Origin: Desulfurococcales archaeon
GTDB lineage: Archaea; Thermoproteota; Thermoprotei_A; Sulfolobales; NBVN01
Reading direction: 5' to 3'
Assembly: GCA_021158735.1 (NCBI GenBank)
Contig: JAGGUC010000067.1
Span: 1 to 32,849 of the forward strand
DNA: 32,849 bases
The notes below the pieces were generated by a model. It saw only the letters and a program-made list of their open reading frames with translations, was not told the origin of the DNA and did no database searches. A program made the position numbers and the translations under genes. Position 1 is the first letter of the stretch, and every line of letters starts with the position of its first letter. This document shows positions 6,639 through 13,941 of this stretch, one piece after another.

Positions 6639-6823
6639 TTAACGCTATAGTTAATAATATAAACGATGTTGCGCTGGGTGGTACGCTCAGTAGCGATTTT
6701 GTTTATGTTGCTATAGTGTTTATTGTGCTGTTTTGCAGTTCAGTGTTTTGTATTCCGTACCTAATCCGAAAGAAATTTCGGATTTCAGAATCCGACCATA
6801 AGCTCAAGCAAATTCGCGCATGA
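6628..6823 (+). CDS. Small membrane protein, unknown
   Basis: ATG 6628 gives MSLINAIVNNINDVALGG, followed by a hydrophobic helix (VYVAIVFIVLFCSSVFCI) and a basic tail, 64 residues in all. It overlaps the end of the truncated ATPase by 11 bp. The last third of the coding sequence and its stop codon form part of the hairpin cluster at 6763-6851, so the tail sequence may be dictated by DNA or RNA structure rather than protein function. No family recognised. Confidence 0.35.
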
Positions 6824-6851
6824 GGGCAGCCAAGGTCGGATTCCGCCCTCA
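6763..6851 (+). promoter_or_regulatory. Cluster of hairpins, two mutually exclusive
   Basis: Hairpin 1 is perfect: AATCCGAAA - GAAA - TTTCGGATT (6763-6784), a 9-bp stem closed by a GNRA-type tetraloop if transcribed on +. Hairpin 2 pairs GAATCCGACC (6788-6797) with GGTCGGATTC (6834-6843). Hairpin 3 pairs TGAGGGC (6821-6827) with GCCCTCA (6845-6851). Stems 2 and 3 interleave with only one base between the last two strands, so they cannot easily coexist and look like alternative folds. The cluster lies between a small membrane gene and the AbrB-like gene at 6974. It could be an attenuator-like RNA, a termination/replication structure, or a protein-binding DNA site. Confidence 0.5.
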
Positions 6852-6973
6852 ATTCGAAAAGAAAAGTAACGGGATGAATTAAAGTCTTAAGTTTTTGGCA
6901 CAAACTTAAATAAGTTGTGCCAAGCCTTTTCTCAATTTTAAAGAATTTGTTTCCTCTTTTGCTGAGTGATAGT

Positions 6974-7150
6974 ATGAGTCTCGTAGAGTTACTGAAGTCA
7001 CGTAAGCTATTACCCCTAGGTCAGCGTAGAATTTCCAGGCTTGGTAATGATAGGTACATTGTTTACTTACCAGCGGAATTAAATGATTTATGGAAAGAAT
7101 TGAATGAGACTAGAGCTAAGGTTAAGGTATACATAGAGCTGGAAGCATAG
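6974..7150 (+). CDS. AbrB/SpoVT-like small DNA-binding protein
   Basis: 58 residues from ATG 6974. The core QRRISRLGNDRYIVYLPAEL has the swapped-hairpin pattern of archaeal AbrB-like proteins (basic strand, LGN turn, YLP strand-helix junction), followed by a Trp-containing helix and a final strand VKVYIELEA. Such proteins commonly regulate plasmid or virus genes. A TATA-like stretch (CTTAAATAAG, 6903-6912) and GTGAT before the start support expression. It is the last gene before the right-hand att core, a usual place for an element's own regulator. It is a candidate for binding the palindromes elsewhere in the element, but that is inference. Confidence 0.5.
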   Translation: MSLVELLKSRKLLPLGQRRISRLGNDRYIVYLPAELNDLWKELNETRAKVKVYIELEA

Positions 7151-7151
7151 T

Positions 7152-7259
7152 TGTTATATCACCCATGAGTTAATAGTGTATTTGAATTCAGCTATGAATT
7201 CGTATTTGCTACCATGTTATATCAATTATATCACAGTTACGTAGCTTCTGTTATATCAC
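7152..7259 (+). repeat. Arm-type repeats left of att core 2
   Basis: TGTTATATCAC at 7152-7162, TGTTATATCAA at 7215-7225, ATTATATCAC at 7225-7234 and TGTTATATCAC at 7249-7259, the last touching the tRNA-derived core. They match the repeats right of core 1, as expected if both sets lie inside the same element. Confidence 0.5.
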
Positions 7260-7300
7260 TGGAGCCCCGTGGTCCGGGGTTCAAATCCCCGCGGCCCCAC
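7259..7300 (+). repeat. att core copy 2: 3' half of a tRNA gene
   Basis: Exact 42-bp copy of 1077-1118 with T arm, acceptor strand CGGCCCC and A73. Here CTA follows instead of CCA. No 5' half is present. It is followed by a diverged copy of the DNA that follows core 1, including the integrase-like gene start, which implies a second related element to the right. Confidence 0.85.
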
Positions 7301-7351
7301 TAAATAAACTAATACAAGTTCTGACATGATTCTACTCGGTGGCAGTCACCT

Positions 7352-7385
7352 TGTTATTTCACCATTTTTCAGACTGTTATATCAA
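7352..7385 (+). repeat. Arm-type repeats right of att core 2
   Basis: TGTTATTTCAC (7352-7362) and TGTTATATCAA (7375-7385), at almost the same distance from the core as 1171-1202 is from core 1. Confidence 0.4.
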
Positions 7386-7439
7386 GTTCTAAGCTATGAA
7401 CTGAGTTCAGCTTTGAATTCATTATTCAAAGTGATGGTT

Positions 7440-7580
7440 ATGGTTGATAATTAAGTATATTGATTTGGGGATTCCAATGATATTTATTATATAGTGCTTG
7501 ACCACTCCCTGGAAGGTTAGGAGGGCTGACAATAGGAGTCTAGGTATATCTCCTAGCTTAACTAACGCCTTATTAGAAAG
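7440..7580 (+). pseudogene. Remnant of a second integrase-like gene
   Basis: This stretch aligns base by base with 1262-1400. It keeps the coding words for YIDLGIP, then WKVRR, then NRSLGISPSLTN, matching FIDLRSIP, WNVRR and SRNLGISSALAN of the gene at 1284. Small indels and an early stop break the frame, and similarity fades at about 7580. With core copy 2 and its arm repeats it forms a second, older att-plus-integrase start. Confidence 0.65.
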
Positions 7581-7624
7581 CTCGGAAGCCTAAAAATTAT
7601 TATGGAAGCATAGGATTTAGAAAA

Positions 7625-7865
7625 CTGTTTGAGAATTATATTGAAATTAGGCTTAGGAAATTCGGGCGGGATATTGTGTTTGACAGGAGGAACTTGCTAT
7701 GCCTGTAGGTGTTACTAAGCAAAAATAATAATTATTGAGAGGAAACATCTTTCATCACCAACACTAGCTTTGAAAATAACTCGCTTCTTTAATGTGCCTG
7801 TTGGAGAAATATTTAAGCTTAAAGGGAAATCCTACCTAGGAGAAGGGTTGCAAAACAATGAGTAG
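7625..7865 (+). pseudogene. Xre-type helix-turn-helix regulator, frameshifted
   Basis: Pieces of a typical small archaeal HTH regulator can be assembled: EELAMPVGVTKQK at about 7692-7730, then IIIIERKHLSSPTLALKITR and FFNVPVGEIFKLKG to 7865. This is the classic recognition-helix pattern (GVTxQxIxxIERxxxxPxLxLAxxIxxxFxVPVxEIF). A missing base in the A-run near 7727 separates the halves, and about two bases are missing before EELA. The last codons overlap the ATG of the HPP gene at 7858, so the two formed an operon with coupled translation. Confidence 0.6.
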
Positions 7866-8322
7866 GCCTTGGATAAACTATTTCCTACAGAGCTTCCTAG
7901 CTATGGTGGCTATTTTCGTAGTCTTAGTTACTCTTAGCTTACAGCACATAGTTATAGTTGCTTCAATAGGTGCCTCGGCATTCATAGTTTTCATAATGCC
8001 TAAAAGCAAAACTGCTAGACCAAGAAACGTTATTGGGGGGCACCTAATAGGTTTCATGAGCGGTGCTCTATGCTGGTATATTAGCAAATTCTTTCATCAA
8101 GCGGAGCCTATAGCTACGTTAGTTATGTATTCTTTAGCAGTAGGGTTATCTACACTGCTAATGGTGATTACAGGTACGGAGCACCCACCAGCTTCCGGAA
8201 CAGCATTAGCTACAGCCATTAGTGGCTTTAGTTTTAAAATACTTGCAGCATTAATTATAAGTACTTGTGTTCTTTCAGCAATAAAGTATGCGCTAAGGCA
8301 TTACCTTAAGGACCTAGTTTAG
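7858..8322 (+). CDS. HPP-family membrane protein
   Basis: 154 residues with four hydrophobic segments. GTEHPPASGTAL carries the His-Pro-Pro signature that names the family, and ASIGASAFIVFIMPKSKTAR matches the conserved first half (SxGASAxLxF...P.S..A.PRNVxGGH). Family members are integral membrane proteins; some are reported as nitrite or small-anion transporters, but no substrate can be assigned here. The ATG overlaps the end of the broken HTH gene. The frame is intact although the DNA on both sides is decayed. It may be host DNA left of the transporter operon or cargo of the second element. Confidence 0.75.
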   Translation: MSRPWINYFLQSFLAMVAIFVVLVTLSLQHIVIVASIGASAFIVFIMPKSKTARPRNVIGGHLIGFMSGALCWYISKFFHQAEPIATLVMYSLAVGLSTLLMVITGTEHPPASGTALATAISGFSFKILAALIISTCVLSAIKYALRHYLKDLV

Positions 8323-9235
8323 CCTTTAAAACTCCGCATTTTCGGCTTTAGGAATTTTAATAGCACGTTTAAAGCCAACTACCCTAAGTAAGGCATGCTA
8401 GTGTGAGATCTTGAAATAGCATTACTAATTGATATAGCTAACGTTATGGACTATAATTTCTGTTAGTTTCTATCAAGGTGTGCATATAATCGGTGATGGT
8501 GTTGAAGAGCTTGACTTTTTAGGTTCTACGAGTACTTGCAGATGTTTGTGAGGTCTCGAAGCATCATATTGAGGTTTAGGCGCTAACGTTCCGTAAGAAA
8601 GGCATGGTTAAGTGCAGGAATGACCTTATGGTTCTTCCACATAAAGCAACTAAGGATTTTCATGCATGTAATCCCCCTGTAGTTCAGGTAGTGGAGAATT
8701 TGTTGAGAGCGCTCTAAGAGATCAAATGAATGTACTTCAAGAGTTCGGAACTATACCAACTGATTAACGAGTTGTTGTGAAAGGCAGCGTGATTACTGCG
8801 GCTAGGATTTCAGCTTCTATAGTTCTAGGATTAAAACTAATCGAGATCTTACTAAGCAAATATGTAAGTTGCTAAATACATCGGGTATTATAATGACTTA
8901 AAAGAGCAGGCAAATTGCGTATTCTTTATAAATTTATTTAAATTTATTACTGTTCATGTTAATCCTTTAATGTTACTAAATAATGCTACTAAAAGTAGCA
9001 TCATAGTTAAAACTTAGACATTACTGTAACCCTAGAGATTTTTCATACTATTCTTTTTATTAGTGCTTTTAGACTCATGCTAACAAGCCTTTCTAGAAGT
9101 ATAAGATATTTTCTGCTTTTTTGAAGATTGAAACCGGGATTCAGCGTGAGATTGAAGTTAATATTATTGCTAACGTAGGTCTACCTACCCTAAAAATGTG
9201 TTAAATGATACTTGAAAGTATGTACGAAACAGTTA
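8323..9235. other. Decayed DNA with coding fragments, no intact gene
   Basis: Plus-strand frames show short protein-like runs, such as VLADVCEVSKHHIEV, then RKKGMVKCRNDLMVLPHKAT and DFHACNPPVVQVVENLL at about 8525-8715, and ITAARISASIVLGLKLIEIL near 8790-8855. They are separated by stops and frameshifts. They look like one or two dead genes, but I could not name a family. From 8880 to 9235 the DNA is AT-rich with no coding signal. Confidence 0.4.
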
Positions 9236-9236
9236 A

Positions 9237-9272
9237 ATATGGTGCACTTTTAATTATGTATAGTGCACATAT
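9237..9272. promoter_or_regulatory. GTGCAC palindrome bracketing the TATA box of the ABC operon
   Basis: ATATGGTGCACT (9237-9248) and AGTGCACATAT (9262-9272) form an inverted repeat. The AT-rich stretch between them (TTTAATTATGTATA) is the best TATA candidate for the gene at 9279. A protein bound to both arms would cover the promoter, a repressor layout expected for metal uptake. The 10-mer ATATGTGCAC of the right arm recurs at 12937-12946 over the start of the FmdE gene. Confidence 0.5.
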
Positions 9273-9278
9273 CTGTAG

Positions 9279-10436
9279 GTGGTTGGGGTGGCGGGTAAGA
9301 CTAAGTTGGCTCTGGTATTGGGTATTGTCCTAGTTATTTTAGTTATTATTATATCGTACTCAGCCTACGTAGTAGTGCAGCCTAAGCAGAGCTCAAACAC
9401 AAGCAGTGGGTACATCGAGGCCGTCGACTTCATCAATAGGACCGTTAAGGTACCTAATAACGTGTCAAGGATCGTCGCTCTAGGTCCAGGAATGCTTAGG
9501 TTGGTTACATACCTTAATGCCACAGACCTTCTTGTGGGTGTTGAGGCTTCAGAGCAACTATGGGACCCTTTAGGAAGGGACTATGCAATAGCTTATGCAG
9601 AATTATTTAAGAAGCTGCCAGTCGTTGGTTTAGGAGGTCCTAGAAACCCTCCGGACCCTGAGAAAATAAGGTCTGTTAGTCCTGACCTCGTAATAGTACA
9701 TAAACTATATGCTCAAATGTACGACCCAGATAGGCTCTCTAGGGAGGTTGGTACCCCTGTTATAGTGCTTGATTATGGTAGGGCGGGTTACCTGGACATA
9801 GACTCTATTAAGAAGGCTCTGAAACTTCTGGGTGAGGTGCTGCACCGTGAGGAGAGGGCTGATGAGCTCTGTAGGTACATTGATGAATTAATTAGTGACC
9901 TGAAGAAGAGGACAGAAGGAATTAAGGAGAAGCCTTCAATTTACGTTGGTGCGGTCTCCTATAAGGGCAGGCAGCCATTTACTTCATCACAGTCACCATT
10001 TTCACCCCTCACACTGCTTAATACATCAAGCATCGTTGATGAAGTAGCTGTTAAGCCGGGCTTGATTTCTGTAGATTTCGAGTACCTACTAAGGAAGCAG
10101 CCAGACATTATTTTCATAGACCTTAATAATCTGGATATTGTAGCTCAGGACTTCAAGAAGGACTCAAGTAAGTACTGTGCCTTAAAAGCCTTCAGGGAGG
10201 GGAGAGTATGTACTATACTTCCTTTTAATTACTACCACACAAACATAGCTACTGCGCTAGCAGACGCCTATTACATAGGTAAGGTATTGTATCCAAGCAA
10301 ATTCGCTGATGTAGACCCTGTGAAAAAAGCAAATGAGATATTCAAGGTCTTCCTGGGTAAGCCTCTGTATGATGAGTTCGTTAGGGGCTACGGTATTGGT
10401 TTCAGTAACATAGCGAACATGTTTAGGTGCAGCTAA
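9279..10436 (+). CDS. ABC importer substrate-binding lipoprotein-like subunit (FecB/BtuF fold)
   Basis: Extracytoplasmic binding protein of a class III-type metal or metal-complex importer. One N-terminal helix (ALVLGIVLVILVIIISYSAY) anchors it outside the membrane, followed by a linker and two Rossmann-like lobes. Typical family marks are NRTVKVPNNVSRIVALGPG at the start of lobe 1, SPDLVIVH, a long connecting helix, and KQPDIIFIDLNN in lobe 2. There is no lipobox Cys. The ligand cannot be read off: relatives bind Fe-siderophores, heme, cobalamin or, for MolA types, molybdate/tungstate. GTG 9279 suits a leaderless start given the TATA position; GTG 9288, 5 nt after GGTGG, is the alternative. 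The permease gene begins 2 nt after the stop. Confidence 0.85.
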   Translation: MVGVAGKTKLALVLGIVLVILVIIISYSAYVVVQPKQSSNTSSGYIEAVDFINRTVKVPNNVSRIVALGPGMLRLVTYLNATDLLVGVEASEQLWDPLGRDYAIAYAELFKKLPVVGLGGPRNPPDPEKIRSVSPDLVIVHKLYAQMYDPDRLSREVGTPVIVLDYGRAGYLDIDSIKKALKLLGEVLHREERADELCRYIDELISDLKKRTEGIKEKPSIYVGAVSYKGRQPFTSSQSPFSPLTLLNTSSIVDEVAVKPGLISVDFEYLLRKQPDIIFIDLNNLDIVAQDFKKDSSKYCALKAFREGRVCTILPFNYYHTNIATALADAYYIGKVLYPSKFADVDPVKKANEIFKVFLGKPLYDEFVRGYGIGFSNIANMFRCS

Positions 10437-10438
10437 GC

Positions 10439-11503
10439 ATGAGTAAGAAGATCGATCAAGAGTATGTGACCAACTCGTCACTTCGTAAAATACTTATTTT
10501 AGCTGTACTACTTGTGGTTTTAGCCCTCTTAATTCCATTATCAGCATCTATAGGATTATACAATGTGTCATTTTTTGATGCTTTCAAGGTATTGCTGGGG
10601 TATAAATTACCGGGGAATGAAGCAGTTGCTCTTTGGCTTAGGTTGAGGAGATGCCTTGTAGGAGTTATTACAGGTATGTTACTAGCTGGAGGTGGAACCA
10701 TCATGCAGGCTGTTCTGCGTAATCCACTAGCATCACCCTTCACGTTAGGAATCTCTCACGCTGCAGCTCTAGGAGTTGCCATAGCCCTCATAACGGGATC
10801 TGCAGGCTACACGACTATGTGGTTTATGGAGATTACCTCTCCTTATGTGCTACCTATTTTTGCCTTTGTTTTTGCATTATCTCAGTCACTGCTAATACTC
10901 CTGCTGGCTCAGAAAGAAGGGCTAGAGCCGCGTGCAATAATTCTCTCAGCTATAGCTATGGCTTTCACATACCAAGCAATTTTAGCTCTACTGCAGTACT
11001 TAGTACTTAATGAATTGCAAATTGCGACAATAGTTTTCTGGATGTTCGGCGACTTATCTAGAGCTGGTGATGCAGAGCTTCAAATACTCTCACTTACATT
11101 TCCTGCTCTAGTAGCTATGTATATGCTGCTACACGCCGACCTAGATCTAGTCTCGATCAGTGATGACGTGGCTCTTTCCTCCGGCGTGATTCCTTGGAGG
11201 GTCAGGTTAGTAGCGGTAGTGGTCTCAACTCTGGGGGCAGCACTCGCTACGTCTTTCGTAGGGATCTTAGCTTTTCTCTGCCTAGTTTCCCCCCACATAG
11301 CTAGACTACTCATTGGTGCTTCCCACCGCTATCTAATTCCCACCGCTATGATCGTTGGTTCAATACTGCTTCTAATAGCCGATATTGCCTCAAGGACTGT
11401 ACTGTCACCAATAACGCTTCCTGTCGGTATAGTTCTGTCATTTATTGGTGCACCGGTACTGATCGTGCTATTAATGAAGGGTGGTGGGCATGGTCATTAT
11501 TAA
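10439..11503 (+). CDS. ABC importer permease, FecCD/BtuC family
   Basis: 354 residues with about ten hydrophobic segments, the usual size and topology of a BtuC-type permease. Hallmarks include LRLRRCLVGVITGMLLAGGG in the first third, VLRNPLASPFTLGIS (the coupling helix region) and FVGILAFLCLVSPHIARLLI near residue 280, all strongly conserved in the family. Two copies form the channel used by the binding protein at 9279 and the ATPase at 11490. I chose ATG 10439, just after the previous stop, over a TTG four codons upstream that would overlap it. The end overlaps the ATPase gene by 14 bp, so the three genes form a tight operon. Confidence 0.9.
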   Translation: MSKKIDQEYVTNSSLRKILILAVLLVVLALLIPLSASIGLYNVSFFDAFKVLLGYKLPGNEAVALWLRLRRCLVGVITGMLLAGGGTIMQAVLRNPLASPFTLGISHAAALGVAIALITGSAGYTTMWFMEITSPYVLPIFAFVFALSQSLLILLLAQKEGLEPRAIILSAIAMAFTYQAILALLQYLVLNELQIATIVFWMFGDLSRAGDAELQILSLTFPALVAMYMLLHADLDLVSISDDVALSSGVIPWRVRLVAVVVSTLGAALATSFVGILAFLCLVSPHIARLLIGASHRYLIPTAMIVGSILLLIADIASRTVLSPITLPVGIVLSFIGAPVLIVLLMKGGGHGHY

Positions 11504-12245
11504 GGTAGTTAATATTGACGTATACTATAACAGCTACAAAGCCCTAGATAGAGTCTCAATTACAGCTAGACCTGGGGAGGTGGTTGGAATAATAGGCCCT
11601 AATGGTAGCGGCAAGACAACACTTCTAAGAACCATAGACGGTATCCTCAGACCTAAAATAGGTTCTGTATATATTGATGGAAAGAAGGTAACTTCTATGA
11701 AGAGACGTGAAGTAGCTAAGCTAGTTGGCTACGTACCTCAGAGAACAGAGTTCTCTACATACATGACTGTCTTAGACTTCGTCTTGACTGGTAGGAGACC
11801 ATACATAGGGCTTAGCTATACTAATAAGGACTTCAAGAAAGCAGTAAATGCCTTAAAAATGGTTAGTGCCCACCACTTAATAGATAGGAGACTAGATCAA
11901 TTAAGTGGTGGCGAGCTTCAGCGAGTTATAATAGCGCGTTCGTTAGCGGCAGAACCTAGTGTACTTCTACTTGATGAGCCAACCGCAAACCTAGATCCCC
12001 GATATCAAATTGAGGTACTGGAACACATCAGGAGTTTAGCAGAGGAGAAAAGAAATACCATTTTAGTAACCCTTCATGACTTAACACATGCCTACAGGTA
12101 CTCAGACAAGGTTATTATGATGAAGAATGGGAGAGTGTTTGCTATGGGTGACCCGCAAGAAGTCATTACATCTGAGAACATCAAGAACGTCTTTGGTTTA
12201 GAGGCACTCGTACTAAAAGAATTGAAAGCTGTTATTTTTAGGTAG
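11490..12245 (+). CDS. ABC importer ATPase
   Basis: ATP-hydrolysing subunit of the importer. It has Walker A GPNGSGKTT, the Q-loop region YVPQRTEF, the signature LSGGELQR, Walker B VLLLDEPT and the H-loop VTLHD, in the normal order and spacing for the FecE/BtuD family. ATG 11490 lies 5 nt after GGTGG; the two GTG codons just before it are less well placed. The gene overlaps the permease at its 5' end and the convergent FmdE gene by 33 bp at its 3' end. Confidence 0.92.
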   Translation: MVIIKVVNIDVYYNSYKALDRVSITARPGEVVGIIGPNGSGKTTLLRTIDGILRPKIGSVYIDGKKVTSMKRREVAKLVGYVPQRTEFSTYMTVLDFVLTGRRPYIGLSYTNKDFKKAVNALKMVSAHHLIDRRLDQLSGGELQRVIIARSLAAEPSVLLLDEPTANLDPRYQIEVLEHIRSLAEEKRNTILVTLHDLTHAYRYSDKVIMMKNGRVFAMGDPQEVITSENIKNVFGLEALVLKELKAVIFR

Positions 12246-12938
12246 AACCGCCTGATTCCTCAGAGCTTTATATATTGGTGGATGCAGTACTGATATTCCG
12301 CGGCCAACAACAGCATTCAGAGTTCTCCCTGCACACGCTAGACACAACGGCTCATCATCTACGTAGACCACTCGAGCGGACATCACAAGCTCTCCACACC
12401 TAGAACATCTAATACTTTCAAAAATAGGGGCTCTTTCAACCTCCCTAACAATCTCTACCTCATGAATTACGAACTCATCTTCAGTTATCTCCGCCATCAT
12501 GTAGCCTATTTCCTCCCATAGCTCCTGTAGCTTATGGATCTCCTCCTCAGAACCCTCCCTTCTAACAACCACCTTCTCGAACAGTTCATGAACCTCCTTT
12601 GAAAAATACTTCTTCCTAAGTTCCTCAGCATCAATGTATACTCTAACGCCTCTTTCTTCACCCCTCTTAAGTAATGTCAGCGCGTTCTTCCCTAAATCAA
12701 TATACACTAAGGAATTATTACCGAAAGTACATCCAGTAGCTACCTGGACGCCATCGGCAAAACAGTTATTTACCTCAACAATAGCTAGGACGTCCTCCCT
12801 CACAGTCTCAACTACTCCCGACTTCTTCAAGCCCAGCTTCTTCATAGCTATTTCGGAAGCCCTTAAACCTAGAACTAAGAACGGGCATACATGGCCATGG
12901 AACATCCTAGCTTTTTCTATCAACTCCTTACTAACCAT
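12213..12938 (-). CDS. FmdE-family protein with C-terminal zinc ribbon
   Basis: FmdE proteins were named from molybdenum formylmethanofuran dehydrogenase operons but occur widely in archaea lacking that enzyme. The N-terminal domain has the family signature FHGHVCPFLVLGLRASEIAM (His and Cys ligands), then EVNNCFADGVQVATGCTFGN with more Cys. The C-terminus has a CxxC...CxxC zinc ribbon (CSRCGE, CLAC). A role in molybdopterin or other metal handling is inferred for the family, not proven. I chose ATG 12938, preceded by GGGTG, rather than the ATG ten codons earlier. Convergent overlap with the metal-type ABC operon, and a shared GTGCAC motif at its start, suggest a common metal, perhaps Mo or W. 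Confidence 0.85.
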   Translation of the reverse strand: MVSKELIEKARMFHGHVCPFLVLGLRASEIAMKKLGLKKSGVVETVREDVLAIVEVNNCFADGVQVATGCTFGNNSLVYIDLGKNALTLLKRGEERGVRVYIDAEELRKKYFSKEVHELFEKVVVRREGSEEEIHKLQELWEEIGYMMAEITEDEFVIHEVEIVREVERAPIFESIRCSRCGELVMSARVVYVDDEPLCLACAGRTLNAVVGRGISVLHPPIYKALRNQAVLPKNNSFQFF

Positions 12939-13086
12939 ATGTGCACCCAATAATTTTATGATGTACACTATATAATATGTATTACTTCAGTCACAAGAAA
13001 CTACGGTTGTGAGGCAGATGTCTAAAGTACTAGTACTCTTACACGTGATTTACCTGTACATTATTCATTACAATACGTCTTGGATT

Positions 13087-13805
13087 TTAATTACACTCTA
13101 GAAGTTTACCGAATCCTTTAATGTTCGGGCTAATCCCTAATTCATGCAGCGCTAACCACACAGACGCAGTATTACTTGATACGACAGGTTTCCTCAGGTC
13201 TCTTTCAAGAGGCTCTATCACTTCTATAGTTCTGAAATTAGTGTAGCTAATTAATACCCCATCAGCTTCAGGCACAAAGACCTCTCTTACGAGCCCTATA
13301 CGCTGTCCATGGTGGCTGACGCCCTATGTCCGTGTTTTTAATTATGTTCAAACCCTTTATGTTAAGTACCTTAAACCCGCTGTCTTCAAGAAATTTCTTT
13401 TCTAGTTGATTGAGCTCCTCTATGTAGGGGGTAGCCACCACTAATTTAGAAATATTGAGGGCGTGCAGAGCTTCAATAATAGCGAGTGCTGTAGTTATAG
13501 TCTTTATTCCTGCCCCTTGCTTCAATAGATTTTCTCAGCTTCTGCTCCCACTCAATACCCTCCAGTAAAGACCCCGTCGTACATCCATAAACTATAATAT
13601 CTACTTCAGCAGTGGCTAGATCCTCTGCCGCTTTTAATGACTCCCTTGCCATATCTCAAAGTGCTTTCGGCGTTACCTCCACCAGCCGAATCCTAGATGT
13701 GTGAGTGGTCACACCTTCAGGAACTAATTCCCAGAACTCGCTTTCCATTGTTGTATTTGATGAAGGCACAATTAAACCTACCCTGTTACGCCACCCATAC
13801 ACCAA
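13087..13805 (-). pseudogene. Maleate cis-trans isomerase / arylmalonate decarboxylase family, broken
   Basis: Three pieces of one Asp/Glu racemase-fold protein follow each other on the minus strand. The N-terminus has RVGLIVPSSNTTMESEF; a TGA at about 13655 interrupts it, after which the same frame continues to the first catalytic loop YGCTTGSLLEG. A frameshift near 13530 leads into GAGIKTITTALAIIEAL, and another near 13285 into VPEADGVLISYTNFRT. The second catalytic loop normally reads ISCTNFRT; here the Cys codon is replaced by Tyr, so even a repaired protein would lack one of the two active-site cysteines. Start is probably GTG 13802 or TTG 13805. Substrate in life unknown. Confidence 0.75.
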
Positions 13806-13941
13806 TACCACCACAGTAGTACAAAACTCCTGATTTCTTAATAGTATATTCATAATATTCTTTATGTATTACTCAGAGTTACAACCTTCTTACAGGAATG
13901 ACCAGTGTAGATCCTCAATTGAAGTTCAAAATGATATACGA

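Larger units (their letters stand above)
1077..7300 (+). mobile_element. Decayed integrative element between two tRNA-3'-half direct repeats
   Basis: Identical 42-bp copies of a tRNA 3' half mark both ends, in direct orientation. The first gene inside (1284) resembles the N-terminal half of the archaeal integrase encoded at 24929. Repeats of the TGTTATATCAC type lie just inside both ends. The cargo is AT-rich, small and mostly unrecognised, which is typical of crenarchaeal plasmid- or virus-derived islands. No catalytic integrase domain is present inside, so the element as it stands is non-autonomous or dead. Several cargo genes carry stops or frameshifts. Boundaries are clear from the repeats; that it moved as a unit is inference. 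Confidence 0.75.

Noticed and set aside
6788..6851. H-type pseudoknot from the interleaved stems
   Set aside because: Only one base separates the last two strands, too short to span a 10-bp stem, so alternative folds are more likely than a simultaneous pseudoknot.
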